Positions 48,204-60,170 of a stretch of 64,000 nt of DNA are shown piece after piece (position 1 is the first letter of the stretch; each line of letters starts with the position of its first letter). The notes under the pieces were generated by a model. It did not search any database, was not told the DNA's origin, and saw nothing but the letters and a program-made list of their open reading frames with translations. The position numbers and the translations under genes are program-made. The stretch is from positions 3,756,001 to 3,820,000 of the forward strand of contig CM047425.1 in assembly GCA_026168455.1 (NCBI GenBank), read 5' to 3'. This DNA comes from Theocolax elegans. Taxonomy: Eukaryota > Arthropoda > Insecta > Hymenoptera > Cerocephalidae.

Positions 48204-51037
48204 TCATTTACTCAGTTTGAGAGCCTGCTCAGTCAGTAAATCGCATTGAACGGAAATAATATAAATTGTGGATAAAATAAACCACAAACGGTATATACAC
48301 CATCAACGCTAAATACATACATTTACAATGTATTAGAAATTCAAATAAAATAAGTTTACCTTACTTACATTTTTCCACGCGCAATCCATAAATTTACACC
48401 ACAAATATACCGAAAACTTTATCAAAAATAGAAAACTCCGTATAGATCGAGTGCATTAAATACGGAGTAACAAAAGTTTCGAAGAGCGAGAGTGAGGGGG
48501 AGGAGAAACGAAATTAACCGCATACAACAATAAGAAAATAAAACATTCCCGACACAGCGCGCCCTCGTAAAATTCTTCATCGAAGGAAAAGCGTATTAAA
48601 AACTCGCTCGGCGCGAAAGAGGATAAAAAAAAGCCAAGAATATCGTTAGGAAAAGTAATTAAAAGCAGCCGCTAATAAGTCTAATCCGTAAAAGCCTCGG
48701 AAGTAAAGGAACGAAGGAAAAAAAAGGAAGGAGAGGAAGAAATAAGGAAAAAAAAAGAAAAAAGAAAAAAGGAAAGAGGAATAGAAGAGAGAAGAAGCGC
48801 GTGTCTTGGAGATCGTAAATATACGATTCGCGTAGAGTGAAAATACTGCAAGTTTTTTTCCCCCGCAAGAAGTTGAAATATTATTAAAAGTGAGCCGCAG
48901 CCGCAAGTCGAGATGTCGAGTTCCGCGCGCGCGCAAAGTAATATAAAGTCTGGATCGCGGTCATATCGCCCTCGTAAACCAGAGTGCTCTCCTCCTTCCT
49001 CGAGCTCGCCTTACAAAGTTTAAAGAGGTTCTCTCTACGGCTCCTATATGAAGCAATTTACAAGAGCGAGCGGGGTATAGACTCGTTGTCCGTCGGTGTA
49101 CGGTATGTCGATGGGTTTTCGTACCACGATGGAATTGTCCCTTCTACTGCATATATATATATACCACTTTGTCTCATTTTTCGGACGGATCGCGTCAATA
49201 CTGTACTCGACATTGGATGAATTATTAATTTACTTTTTGATCTTCGTATTTTTCGTTATTCGCGAGGGAGCGAGTGCACGCATCTCCGGGAAACGGATCT
49301 TATCCTAACTTTGGTATATCTTTTGTAATGTAGAAATATGAAGAATGACAATTTATTACTTGCCAATGACCACTTTTACGAAAGTTATTCGACATCTAAT
49401 AATAATTCTAATAAACATTATTTCCAATTTAATCGATTATAACTCCGAAACAAATGGAAATAACCACTTAAACCAAAAGTCAAAAGAAAGTTGAGTTTAA
49501 GTAATCAGAAAAGAAGCTCAAATTAATTTTTTATATTACTTGGTTAATTTTTTTTATTTCTTATTTTTTTTCATTACTTTACACCAAGTTAAGATTCTTT
49601 TTGTTCAAATTACATCTGCTTGAACTTAACCCCTAGTAGAATTCAAATCCATTTAGTGACTAGTAATAAGCCAGATAAAATAGGAGTAGGCTAATACGAG
49701 GTATATTTTTGGCCTTGCGATGAAACGTTTCTTTGAACCTTTCTTACCTAATTTATAGAATAATCTATGAATGTTATAATTAAACTATAAGTATTTTTAA
49801 GGTTGGAAAACTAGTTTCCGTAAGCAGCCGTGGCTGATAATGTGACACCTGTCGAATTGGGTTGTAAATATGTTTTGGCTGAATTTGGTGATTAATTTAT
49901 AAAAATTAAAATATCTTTACGACGAGCGTTTATACGACGCAAATAATCGGCAGACCCTATATATCAGAATTGGTAAGAATTGGTAAAAAGGATCAGATTT
50001 TACAACACGCGAGTTTTATTTTGAAAACTAGCTAGAAATTAATGGGTATTTTATGTTTGGAAGTTACGTTACCAATAAATCTGTAAGAAATGCGCGAAAA
50101 AGCGTTTCATCGGGAGTCAATACCTAATCATTTTCGCTGCCTATTTATTAATTTCCAAGCTATTCCTTATATTCTGAATTCTATTATATAGGGACTTTCT
50201 TCTGGTATTTGGTTAAAGTGTCTGCCTCTATTTGTTTTGGAGATATAAGGGTAGTTGAAGTGGAAGTAATTTTTATTGAAATTACTATTAAATAACTTTC
50301 GTAAAAGTGGCCGTTGGGCAATTTTTATATCACAAAAAAAATCTCAAGTTATAGAATAAGATTCGTTTCCCGGTATGCACACATTCTCCTTTTTATTAAA
50401 ACTGATTTGTCTCTTTTCACACTTGCATGCACATGTAAATCGTGATATACATATACGAGTGCGACGTTGAAAGGAAAATTAATACCCTCGGTCAATTAAT
50501 TAACGAATTAGCAGGAAAATGTGACATATCGTCGCCCGAGATCGGAAAAAATATAATATAATAACAGACCCGAAAAAATTAATTAACCCGTAGGGTACAT
50601 TAAGACACCATCAATTCCCATATAATGTCCAAATTGTCCAATAAAACTTAAAAACCCGGGTCTGAAGCATTTAACGACGGTATATATGTATATATACACA
50701 GCGACAGAAAACTGAAATATCAGGACAACCTAATCCCAAGCCTAATCAAAATTCTCAAAAACCAATAAAATTCCATCTTCTCGAGCCGAGACGAAAAGAG
50801 GAGCAAAAAAAAAAAAAGAATTAATCGTCGCTTTACGTCAATCGTCGTCGACAACCTCGTGGATACGAAAAAAAGAGAGGTGTGCGCACCAAAATTTCGC
50901 TGGCGCCAAAAGATCGCGAGAGGTATTCTCGTCACGCGCGAGTGATCGCGCGCGCGCGGCAAACCCGAAAACACGGCCGCTGCCTCCTTCGGGCTAATTT
51001 ATTCCGGTGTGCTCTTGTCTCTCTCTCTCTCTCTCAC
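48194..51037. repeat. 2.84 kb direct duplicate, copy 2
   Basis: Second copy of 44892-47731. After the terminal (CT)n and CACT it continues into different sequence (TTTTCGCAACTCC), while copy 1 continues into segment B. Confidence 0.95.
49360..50321. mobile_element. 962-bp inverted-repeat element, duplicate 2
   Basis: Same element as 46060-47021, at the same position within the duplicated block. Confidence 0.75.
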
Positions 51038-51300
51038 TTTTCGCAACTCCTCTCGAAAAATCGCCAAGGTGTGCGCGCAACCGAGGAGAGAAACGAGTCC
51101 CACACCTTCCCAAAGACTGAGAAAAAAGGGGAGGAGGCAAAAAAATACAAGAGAAGAAGAGATAAGAGACGAGGATTTTTCGGTTTACCTCCTTTCTTTC
51201 TTTCCTTTTCTTTTTTCTTCTCTCGCCGTGTTGTTTAATGCATCGGCTAATACTCAAAGACAATGGCAACAAGTTTTAACATAAACATGTGGTTGATTTT
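51038..51300. other. GC/AG-rich patch
   Basis: Purine-rich then pyrimidine-rich DNA continuing the CpG-rich patch of duplicate 2. Overlapping frames on both strands (91-118 codons) are Arg/Glu/Ser-rich and not recognisable. Confidence 0.4.
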
Positions 51301-52715
51301 ATATAACCCTTCATTTCTGATTTATGCTTTTGGGAATTCAAGTTTTCTTTTATTATTATGGCGGGACGTACCAATTGACGTCGTTGTATATGGATGTATT
51401 TTTGCGGCTTCAGTGTGCAATGGAGTATAACGTTTATAAAAAAAAACAATTTTACGTACTTGATAAATTCATGCTGGTATATAGTAAAATGAATGCAGTA
51501 GCGTACGTTAAATATAATGAATTTACGATGATTATTTGGAAGGTTACTACGCCAAAAAGAAATTATTGACAGTAATATGTGTATACCCTCATATTGTACA
51601 TATTAGAACCGATTCAAGAGAAACCTACATTAAAAATTATGTTTACAGAATTGTTATTACGAAATAATATATAAAACACATTTCGATATATATCAATCCT
51701 TGGTGTATATAAAAAAAATGAATAAATGTGAACCATCCAAATTTTAATTATTTATGTGGATTGATATTGTATATAATATAAAATTGCGATAAACGTATCG
51801 TAGCAATCTGGACACTATATTTTACTATCATTGACACTATACGAGATATACTTAATAATTTGCATAAAAATATCAAGAATGTGTAATATTAATCTATTTA
51901 TATATATTAGAAGTATAAAGATTAAACATAAAGTAGATGTCGTATGATTTAACGAAAATTAAAGAACTAACATTAAAAGCCCGTTTTTATTCGCGAAAAT
52001 TATATATTTTTTTAATATCGCTAATCATAACGAAAATATCATACAAAATTTTTCACGCATTTTCCTGTGTTGGAACATTATGCATTGAAAAACGTACGTA
52101 AAGTATATTTCGTTTCACAAATTCGGAATACTATGGGGAAAAATTAGTGATTAAAGTGTACTATATCAGGACACTCGAAATAATTAATAAATTGCTAGAA
52201 ACTACTTTAAGTGCATTTAATCACTCGTGTCAGCTAGTACAATAAATATTATGATAATTAATTGTATTCACTCAAAAATCAATTAATAAAAATTTAACTG
52301 AAAAACAAGATATATTAAAAATATGACTATATCGTTACGCAGTAACGTAGACGTATACTTATATACTTATGTATTTGTATACGTATATACTTGGATTATA
52401 ATAATTTTAACTATATATTTTATAATAATTTTTGTTATAAATTTTAACGATTTGCTATAAAATATAGTAACAAATTATTATCGTTACTATACTTATAATT
52501 TTTATTACACCATTTTTTCCGTGATAAGACATACACACTGTTATACTTATATCGCAAATAAAATCGGTGTCTCTCGAAGAATACAAAAATTTCTTTACAA
52601 AATTAATAGGATTATTTATCAATTTCTTAAAGACCAAGTCGGTTTTGTAAATATTATAACAATCGAGGGTGAAATATAAGTATTATCATAATTAAAAATT
52701 TCTTATTAATTGTAG
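51301..52715. other. AT-rich intergenic DNA
   Basis: An 81-codon plus frame at 51324-51569 has mixed composition but no recognised domain. No gene supported. Confidence 0.5.
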
Positions 52716-52916
52716 TGAACCTATAAAAAAAATGTTTATCAAGAACCGTGGGTCGAACACGTTCGACAATCGGGAATGGGTGACGATGATATTGACGAGA
52801 TTTAAAATGGACATAGGTATGAAAGAAAAGAGTATCTGTCTTGGGTCCGATCCGAGGAAGAAGATGGTGTCGGCTCCTTCAAACGCAGAATCGTTTCGTC
52901 TTTCCCAGCATCTCGG
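52716..52916 (+). CDS. Possible coding exon, unknown product (weak)
   Basis: A frame opens at ATG 52732 and stays open to CTCGG, directly followed by GTGAGT (52917-52922), a strong donor-type splice signal. An acceptor-like TTAATTGTAG ends at 52715. The peptide (61 codons up to the donor) includes ICLGSDPRKKMVSAPSNAES and has balanced composition unlike the low-complexity frames elsewhere. No family is recognised, and no neighbouring exon could be linked. A chance match to splice consensus is quite possible. Confidence 0.15.
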
Positions 52917-53339
52917 GTGAGTCCGACGACTTACCCGAATACCAATATTCGAAAATGTGGTCCTAACAGCTGGTATCGGTGCACGGTGGCCATTAGATTA
53001 GGGATATTATACGAGGATGACTCAAAGAAGAAGACGAGATAACACCGACAAAGTATGTGTATACATATACACTACCGTTGAAAACCAGTCGCGGTGTATA
53101 CATGGATTTTCTTTCACGAAATTTCTTGCTAATCGACATATATATATATATATACATGTATAATTTAAATTAATGACCTACGTTTCCGGGTACAATAATT
53201 AAATACGACCGATGTGTAATTAACGATCAATGTCAATGATTGTTCGAACCTCGGAATAATAAGGAGGATATCTGTTCTACAATATAACTCTTATTGCAAA
53301 AGGTATAGACCGCGATCGTATATATACACACACGTGCGC
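52917..53339. other. Mixed-composition sequence
   Basis: Slightly GC-richer to about 53060, then AT-rich with (TA)n at about 53138-53155. Nothing recognised. Confidence 0.5.
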
Positions 53340-54060
53340 AATTAATGTCCTTTTAACAACAAAGCGAAATTCTCCCTCCTCGCGTATTCGAGTATAAAAT
53401 CGAACGGAGACGCGTATGTATAGTGGAGAACCGACGAACGGTGTACACAAAGAGGGAGAGAGAGGTTGCGAATACGATTGGAGAAAACGTATAGAGTGTG
53501 TATAGAGTGAAAAAGGCGGGAAGAGAGTAAGAATGAATGAGAAAGTTTCAGGGTGATGGGAAGGTAAAAAAAGCGAGCGGATACTCGCGAGAGAGAGATA
53601 GAGAGAGGGGGAGCAGGCGACATGAACACTCGGCTTAATGATGCGCGAGCGGCCTTCGGAGGATTTCAGAGACCGCGCCGAAGAATCGTTCGAGAAACCG
53701 AGAAGCCAAGGAGAACAAAAAAATAGATGGTCTTTACCTTGAAACGCTTTTTACCTATCCTCGCATTAATCGATGAACAACGCGCACTACTACCTCTCGA
53801 GCTCAAGAGAGAAAGAGAGAGAGAGAAAGGGAGATATCTTGTCAAGAAGCTACCGGAATTTAGGAGGAGAACCGACAAGTGAAAATCTTTTTCTCCTTTA
53901 TCCAATCTTATTTACTTCCTCCTTCACTCTTTTCGACCATTCGTTTCCTCTCGCTTCCAAGATCGTTATCCTCCTTTTACTCCCGCTCTCCTTTTCTTTA
54001 TCAATATATAGGCATTTCATTAAAAGTGAAGAATCCGCGCAGGTTACCCAGGGAACGAGA
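53340..54060. other. CpG-rich island with GA-rich tracts
   Basis: Includes GA-rich runs (53450-53465, 53588-53611, 53805-53832), CpG-rich DNA around 53640-53700 and T/C-rich tracts to 54000. Overlapping frames on both strands (up to 117 codons) are Ser/Leu/Phe-rich. Possible regulatory island only. Confidence 0.35.
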
Positions 54061-55160
54061 GTTCAATATCTTTTTTCTTTCTTTTTCATTTCATCATCGC
54101 GTGTCTATACAGTATTTTACTATTAATACAAGTATGAAAAGGTACTAATAAAAGAGACTGATAATTCAGAGACATAGATACTTAATAAATTATCAAAATT
54201 GTACTGGAGAGTCTTTTCTAGAAAAAATTACCCGGTTTCCGGTTAAAAATTACAAGTACTCAGGATAAATTTTACTATTCAGCGGGGTAATTCTTTCCTG
54301 ACAAGACAGTTCGCTCCATGTTTACTAATCTTATACAGGATAGCAATTATCAGAAATATTTATCCGATTATTAATATTTACTATATACGCTCTCGTAAAT
54401 TTTTCTATAAAATTGTCATTTTCACTAGAAATTTTTTCTCCGTGTAAATATCTGTTATATTTCCCAAAAATTATAATAAATTCTTCCTGTATCTTAGCGC
54501 GTATCGTAATAATAAGCTCGGATGAGCTATAGGCTATTTCTTCACAATTTGAATTTGAAATGAATATTTATTGATAAAATTAAGTTTGATTATTAATAAA
54601 ACAAGAGATACCAATTCTTAGAATTTTATATAAGTTACTGTCCTTCCCCAATTACATCTAAAACTATGATGGGCTATTTTTTTTCTAAATAGGAAGGGTA
54701 AAAATTAAGTACGGGAACCATTTATGAGGCAAAGGAAAAATAAATTTTAATTTGAAAAATTTGTAATTGTTGAAAAAATGATGTAAATATTAATTATGTT
54801 CAATAAATTCACTACCAGAAGAGGTTATGGAAACCTGGCAGACGAAACATTATGCAGTTAATTAAATAAATTGGATTTATTTATTATTGACCCTCACCTA
54901 TATCTATATAGGAAATTAGGTATAAGAAAATATCTCTAAATGTCATCATACGAATACAGAGTAAATATCGAATTTGATAAAAAGGAAGTGTAAAATTTCA
55001 CGTTTTACATAACTTTGAATCTGTCAGCATGCGTTACGCATTACGCATCTTTACAACAAATCAAAGAAAATACATTATCGAAAAAACAATTATCGAAATT
55101 TAAAAAAATACATTTCACGAGTAAACGTTAACGAACCTCTTGTGTTATCACACCAACATC
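54061..55160. other. AT-rich intergenic DNA
   Basis: Nothing recognised. A lone TTTTTTCTCCGTG near 54432 resembles MITE ends, but no partner end was found. Confidence 0.5.
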
Positions 55161-55720
55161 GACATAACAAACGAAAATAACGCCAGAACACTTAATAAAT
55201 CCCCGACACGATCAAAATCCCGCGTAACACCTTACACGCAAAAATGCTTTAATATATACAATCGAGTGTAAGTGAAAAACAAAACCCAAAAAAAAAGAGT
55301 AAGTGTGAAACGTTCGTAAGGGTATACATATAGTTTAGCAATATAAGACATACAGTATGTATAGAATAATACTATAGTGAACGAGTGGCGTAGAGTCCGC
55401 CTACATCTGTTGGCACCATAATCGTTTATACGGGCGAGCCAGCTGATGCCGCCATGGCCCATACACACACACACACACATACAGAGAGAGAGGAATATAT
55501 ACGCGTATAACCAACTTGTATGCAAATTATATTCATGCAATGGGGGATCTCGTACGATTACGCGCGACCGTACTGGGTGCGAGTTTACAGCGGCAACACG
55601 CGTATAAACCTCCACCACTGGATAGATAGCCACCCCACCCCCCTTCCCTCGCCGCTCAGTTTGCTTGGCTACACATTTGTCTAGCCAAGTTCCTTGAGTG
55701 CGTTTAGTTGATTTACTTTA
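55161..55720. other. CpG-richer patch, possible regulatory DNA
   Basis: Contains a (CA)n run (55467-55480), a C-rich run (CACCCCACCCCCC near 55632) and a hairpin (CTTGGCTA, 10-base loop, TAGCCAAG) at about 55666-55691. A 133-codon minus frame (55232-55633) crosses the (CA)n repeat and is not recognisable. Confidence 0.35.
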
Positions 55721-56117
55721 TTTTATATTCCTCGTTAATCGTTTCTCTGCATCTTGTTCCCTATATATATGTATATATTCACGTTTAACGTATATACCGT
55801 AATTTTTCTATTTTTTTTTAAAACAGAGTCCTTTAATTCGAGAATCGGTTGATATATATGCTTGGTAGGATACACGCTGATAAAATTTAATTTAATTGTA
55901 TACCTCGTTGTTACTGGTGCAGATAAGCGGAAGAGAGTGAGAGAGAAATAGATATTTGTGATAAAGTTATACAAAGTGTAAAAGTATTATATTGCGAATG
56001 CTCGATTATAATTGCGTATAGTTGTACTATAACTAATTGTACTAATTCAATTTATTTTAGTTTCATTCGTGTTTTTCGAGTCGCCGATTGAGTCATTTTA
56101 GTTTTATCGGTGTATAT

Positions 56118-56156
<39 letters not shown>

Positions 56157-56440
56157 AGCATTATTTATTATGGATATATATGACGTTTCGAGTTGGTATG
56201 ATCAAATGTTGCTACTTTTAAGAATACGCACTCGTTGTGAATAGAAGTGTAATTATTTTTGTAATTACATGCGATTGGTATAAGGTACTTTATGATTCAC
56301 AATTTTATTATTAACACTTTTCTATAGAATGATCGATTTGTATATATGTACTTGATCGTTTCAATATTTCTACTAGGGAGATTTTGGACAAAGGTAACAT
56401 TATATAGACATTTTTATTTTATTTTTATTTTTGTGCGTCT
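55721..56440. other. AT-rich DNA with (TA)n
   Basis: Contains (TA)n at about 56112-56156. No gene recognised. Confidence 0.5.
56112..56156. repeat. (TA)n microsatellite
   Basis: TA repeat with two C interruptions at its left end. Confidence 0.92.
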
Positions 56441-56664
56441 TTTTGGTTTTTTCCGTATATGCTTTTTCGAGTTTTTATCCTACTACCTCTGTGTGGGTGC
56501 TTATTATCCCTCTTTGAATAACCCCATCGCCTCAAATTTGCCCGGGGTTGTGCCAGTTAAGAAGGGAAAACCTATTTGAAATATTCCTTTTTGGGTGTTT
56601 AGGTCACAATTATGCGTAGGTTCAATCAAACATTGAAACCGAATGTTCCACACCGCTTGTTCAC

Positions 56665-56768
56665 GTTGTGAAACTTGGAAAAACACCTAACCGCACGAGA
56701 ATGGATCGATCACCCATCCAAGTAGTGCGCGCAGCGAATGCTGCTTAACTTTCGTGATCGGCCGAGGT
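56665..56768 (-). ncRNA. 5S rRNA-like sequence (SINE3 head or 5S pseudogene)
   Basis: Read on the minus strand, the segment from CTCGGCCGATCACGAAAGTT through AAGCAGC and ACTACTTGGATGGGTGA follows the internal control region of animal 5S rRNA genes: box A, intermediate element and box C in order and spacing. The 5' third of 5S is not recognisable and the 3' part is strongly changed, ending in a TTTTT run (about 56680-56676). Either a truncated 5S pseudogene or the Pol III promoter head of a 5S-derived SINE. The unique-looking sequence that follows on the minus strand (about 56664-56440) could be the body of such a SINE. Not a functional 5S gene. Confidence 0.6.
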
Positions 56769-56956
56769 GTGTCCAAAACCACCCCGCGTCGGTAGTAACA
56801 CACACACACACATACAATATAATTAGATACAATATCTATTTTTAATCATTATAACCTGCATTTTTACAATACTATGGGCTTCGTACAGTATATTTTAATA
56901 AACTCATAGGAATCTCAATAATAACAGAAGTACACGAGTACTTTTATTCCTTATTA

Positions 56957-57229
56957 CACTGAGAGAAAGAAATATTTGTGAGAAAGTAATCGTGCAATTG
57001 TTGCTATAAATTGACATTGACTTGTCATAAAATGATATTTCTTAAGTATTAACGCTCAGTTCTTAACTGTTAAGATTTTACGTTAATAGAAACGAATGAA
57101 AGTTTAACTGTTAAGAACTGATTGAAATAATACTTAACTGTAAAGAAATATTCATTTGCTCATATTTAAGTCATCAGATCTTAACAGTTAAGAAACGTCA
57201 TTTGTCTCAAGCATTCCTTTCTCTCAGTG
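56957..57229. mobile_element. 273-bp MITE with TA target-site duplication
   Basis: Inverted ends CACTGAGAGAAAG and CTTTCTCTCAGTG are flanked by TA on both sides (56955-56956, 57230-57231). The interior holds several copies of TTAACTGTTAAG or TTAACAGTTAAG, itself nearly palindromic. It fits a Tc1/mariner-type non-autonomous element. Confidence 0.85.
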
Positions 57230-57329
57230 TATGCATAATTAAATGGATAATTGCATATGCATCCTTTAAAAATCTTTACAATAGCTATAGATATATAGAT
57301 TTTAGAAAAATTTTTTTTTGCTACTTCAA

Positions 57330-57386
57330 CGAATACTTTTGTCAAATACTTGTATTCGAGCAAAAGTATTCGTCGAATACTTTTTT
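57330..57386. repeat. Small palindrome of GTATTCG units
   Basis: AACGAATACTTTTG and its inverted partner CAAAAGTATTCGTCG lie around a short core. Related GTATTCGACGAAAAG and TCGAATACTTG occur on the far side of the SINE (57911-57942), so the SINE may sit inside another degraded repeat. Confidence 0.55.
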
Positions 57387-57459
57387 TACAAAATTTTTTC
57401 GAAATTGTTTTAAATTCCCTTTATAGGTCGTCAATCATTGATATAAAATTTTTGGATAA

Positions 57460-57897
57460 GCCGCGGTGGCTCATGGGTAGAGCTCCCGACTCTCACACCG
57501 AGGGTCGTGGGTTCGATCCCAGACGTGTATCTCTGAAAATTTTTTCATGTGCATTTTTCGAAGACCGCGACTCAGTGGCTCGGCGTGTCACTATAATGTG
57601 ACGCCAGTTCAGGTGTGCGTGCGTTTCGTGCACTTGTCAGTGCATCAGAGGCACGGGCATCTGAACTATAGGGATCGTTAGGACGCGAAGATGTAAAGAG
57701 GATCGCGGTGGTTCCATCGGGAGGACAGGAAACTGTGTAATTATTAGACTAATTACAGTGACCGATGATATCTTCCGATGGATACAAGCACCACTGTTTC
57801 AACTACATGTGCTTTGTTTACAGACACACCGTTCACCTCCGTCGCTGATTAGCCCTGGCAGCATAAATAGAGCGACGTTAAATAACAAATAAAAAAA
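57460..57897 (+). mobile_element. tRNA-derived SINE
   Basis: The first 70 bases resemble a tRNA. GTGGCTCATGGGTAGAGC matches a Pol III A box region and GGTTCGATCCC (about 57510-57520) is a canonical B box. A non-tRNA body of about 330 bp follows. The 3' end, GAGCGACGTTAAATAACAAA then poly(A) at about 57888-57897, looks like a tail recognised by a partner LINE. No clear target-site duplication was found in the A/T-rich flanks. Confidence 0.78.
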
Positions 57898-58400
57898 AAA
57901 TTTTTAAATAGTATTCGACGAAAAGTTGTGGTCGAATACTTGCCTAAATCTCGTATAAACCGATTGATAGTCAATTTCTATAGGAGTAATACTCAATTTA
58001 CAGAGTCCCTTTAAAATTGACTATAAACGCACTCGCTATTAATACCTACGTGGCGTTTAAAATCAGAAATCACCCTAATAATATTGCATATAAATTGTAT
58101 ATATTAACAAATATAATGATTTTATATATACATCAATACAATAACGTCAAATACATAATGATCACACAATTAATTAAATTAACAAAAAAAAACCTTTGAA
58201 CATTATCTAAAAAGAATCGTAAAAATCGAAATAAAAGAACTTAACAAATAAACTTTAGTTTTTTAAATGCAAACACGTTGTTTTTCCACTAGTTGTGTAT
58301 ACACTGTATTTATAAAAATAAAGCAAAAAAGCTGGAGCAGTTGAAAATAAAAAGGGGTTAATCTAGTCGGTCGTTTAATAATCGTTTGAAAATGATAGAA
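57898..58400. other. AT-rich DNA right of the SINE
   Basis: Starts with GTATTCG-type units related to 57330-57386, otherwise nothing recognised. Confidence 0.5.
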
Positions 58401-58690
58401 ATCGAGGAAAGGGCCGGTTATGCGTATGTATATACGCGTATGAGCGTGTGCAATGGAAACGCGGGTGTAACATAGTTGCAGTTGGCTGGTGCATCGCGAA
58501 TGTACACCGTTGATTGTCCTCGGTGAATATAACGCTAGGTCCATTCAATTACGCGCGTTACCCCGAACCCGCTTACCAGTAATTTCTGGCGTAACGCGAC
58601 AATTAGCTTTATCGTACTCGGGTGATCGTCTCTGAAAATATATGGGATTGCTCTCTCTCTCTCTCTCTCTTTCTCTCTGTGCCCAGTGCA
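58401..58690. other. CpG-richer patch with (CT)n
   Basis: Moderately GC-rich with a (CT)n run at 58651-58670. No gene recognised. Confidence 0.4.
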
Positions 58691-60170
58691 TAGATGCGAA
58701 TGAACATTGCATATATGATCATGTTACGAGTATGTAGTTTTTATTCGTTTTTTTTTCGATACTATTTGGGATTGTTGGAGTGTGATTTTTTTTGCCAGGG
58801 TTATAAACGGGAGTTTTATTTTGGAAATATTAGAAAAGTTATTTTGTGTTCATAAGTCGTGGTTTTTCTAATTATTTAATCGTGTAGCGATTATTGTTTC
58901 AGTTTGTAGGATCGTTAAAAGGGTGAGTCTAAGTTACAAATATGTATGTAGAAAATATAATAACATATTGTTGATATATCATTACGAGTTGAATAATTTT
59001 TAATCAAAAATTTTATCAGTTACAAATTCCATTCCGATTCATTTCCGATAAATTAGGTAACCAGGGTATAATTTCATTAATTTACGTAGATTATAAATAC
59101 ATTTAAATTCTTTGAATAGAATCGCAATAGTTTCAAAATCTCAATTAACTGTTCCATCAACTAATATAGAATTGATCAGTTTTATAACGATGTCACATGC
59201 AAACGCAAATTTTGCGATTATCCAAAAAAATAGATAATACAATTTATAAATAATGAAATTATTTATAAAAGTAAAAGTAGAAGGGCTAGTTAGCTGTATA
59301 CATTATCGTCGCCTTAGTGCAATAAGGTGGCAATTGATACCCTTTTGGAAAAAAAAATTGATCTGGAACTTTTATAAAATAAAATATTGAATTGGACCGT
59401 TTATTAAAAAAAATTTGGTTTCGAACCTTATTGCATCCGCGCTTTTACACTTACGTCAAGCGATGTCATATGGCTTTTGACATATAATTTTTAATAGTAT
59501 ATAGGTATTTTTTTCGAATTTTATATCAATTGTCACTTTATCATCTAAAAAATGTAATTAAAATGCACATTGTTCTCAAGTTTCCGGTGGACTGAAGTTT
59601 ATTAGGATAATGATTGATCGAGTGTATTAAAATCTTCCTAAAATATTTTTTTACCAATCTAACAATTAATAATTGTCAGGTATAAAAATATAGATTTTAG
59701 TAATATTCCTATACTTATACATGAATGTAAAACATATTTTAATTAACTTATTTAAAAGAATTTAGAGCAATATTCAAAATATTATGTTTTAATCCAGCCT
59801 TGTTTCTTTATAATATTAAAAGTATACATAAAAAAATTATTCTCTAAATTGTCACATCAATTTTCAAATCAAAATTTTAATTTACACATATATCAGTATA
59901 TGTCCAAATCAAACAGTGGTAATCAGTTTAATGAATACGTATAAAAATAAAAAATTACCTTGACACATGAAAAATAAAAATTATGACCTTATTTTTAATA
60001 CTGGGATTAATAGTTAGTATATCTCAGAAAATCTAATTTATTATCGTATGTCAACGTCCAATATTTCGACGAACAGATCTACACATCGATTAACAAATAT
60101 CGTTGAAAAGCGTATACATGCACCTTCATACTGCACTTGAATAAAAAATTTGAAACGTAAAATAAGTTGA
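58691..60170. other. AT-rich intergenic DNA
   Basis: A short inverted pair (GCAATAAGGT near 59319 and ACCTTATTGC near 59436) could bound a degraded MITE, but evidence is thin. No gene supported. Confidence 0.45.

Noticed and set aside
54420..54445. Single MITE-like end (TTTTTTCTCCGTG)
   Set aside because: No inverted partner was found within about 500 bases.
55232..55633. 133-codon minus-strand frame
   Set aside because: It runs through a (CA)n repeat that yields a CMCVCVCM stretch, and nothing in it matches a known family.
56479..56489. Reverse-strand GAGGTAGTAGG, the seed and core of let-7
   Set aside because: Only 11 bases match. The first base and the 3' half differ, and no complementary arm lies within 100 bases, so it cannot form the let-7 hairpin.
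59319..59445. Possible MITE with GCAATAAGGT ends
   Set aside because: Only 10 bases pair and there is no target-site duplication or second copy in the window.
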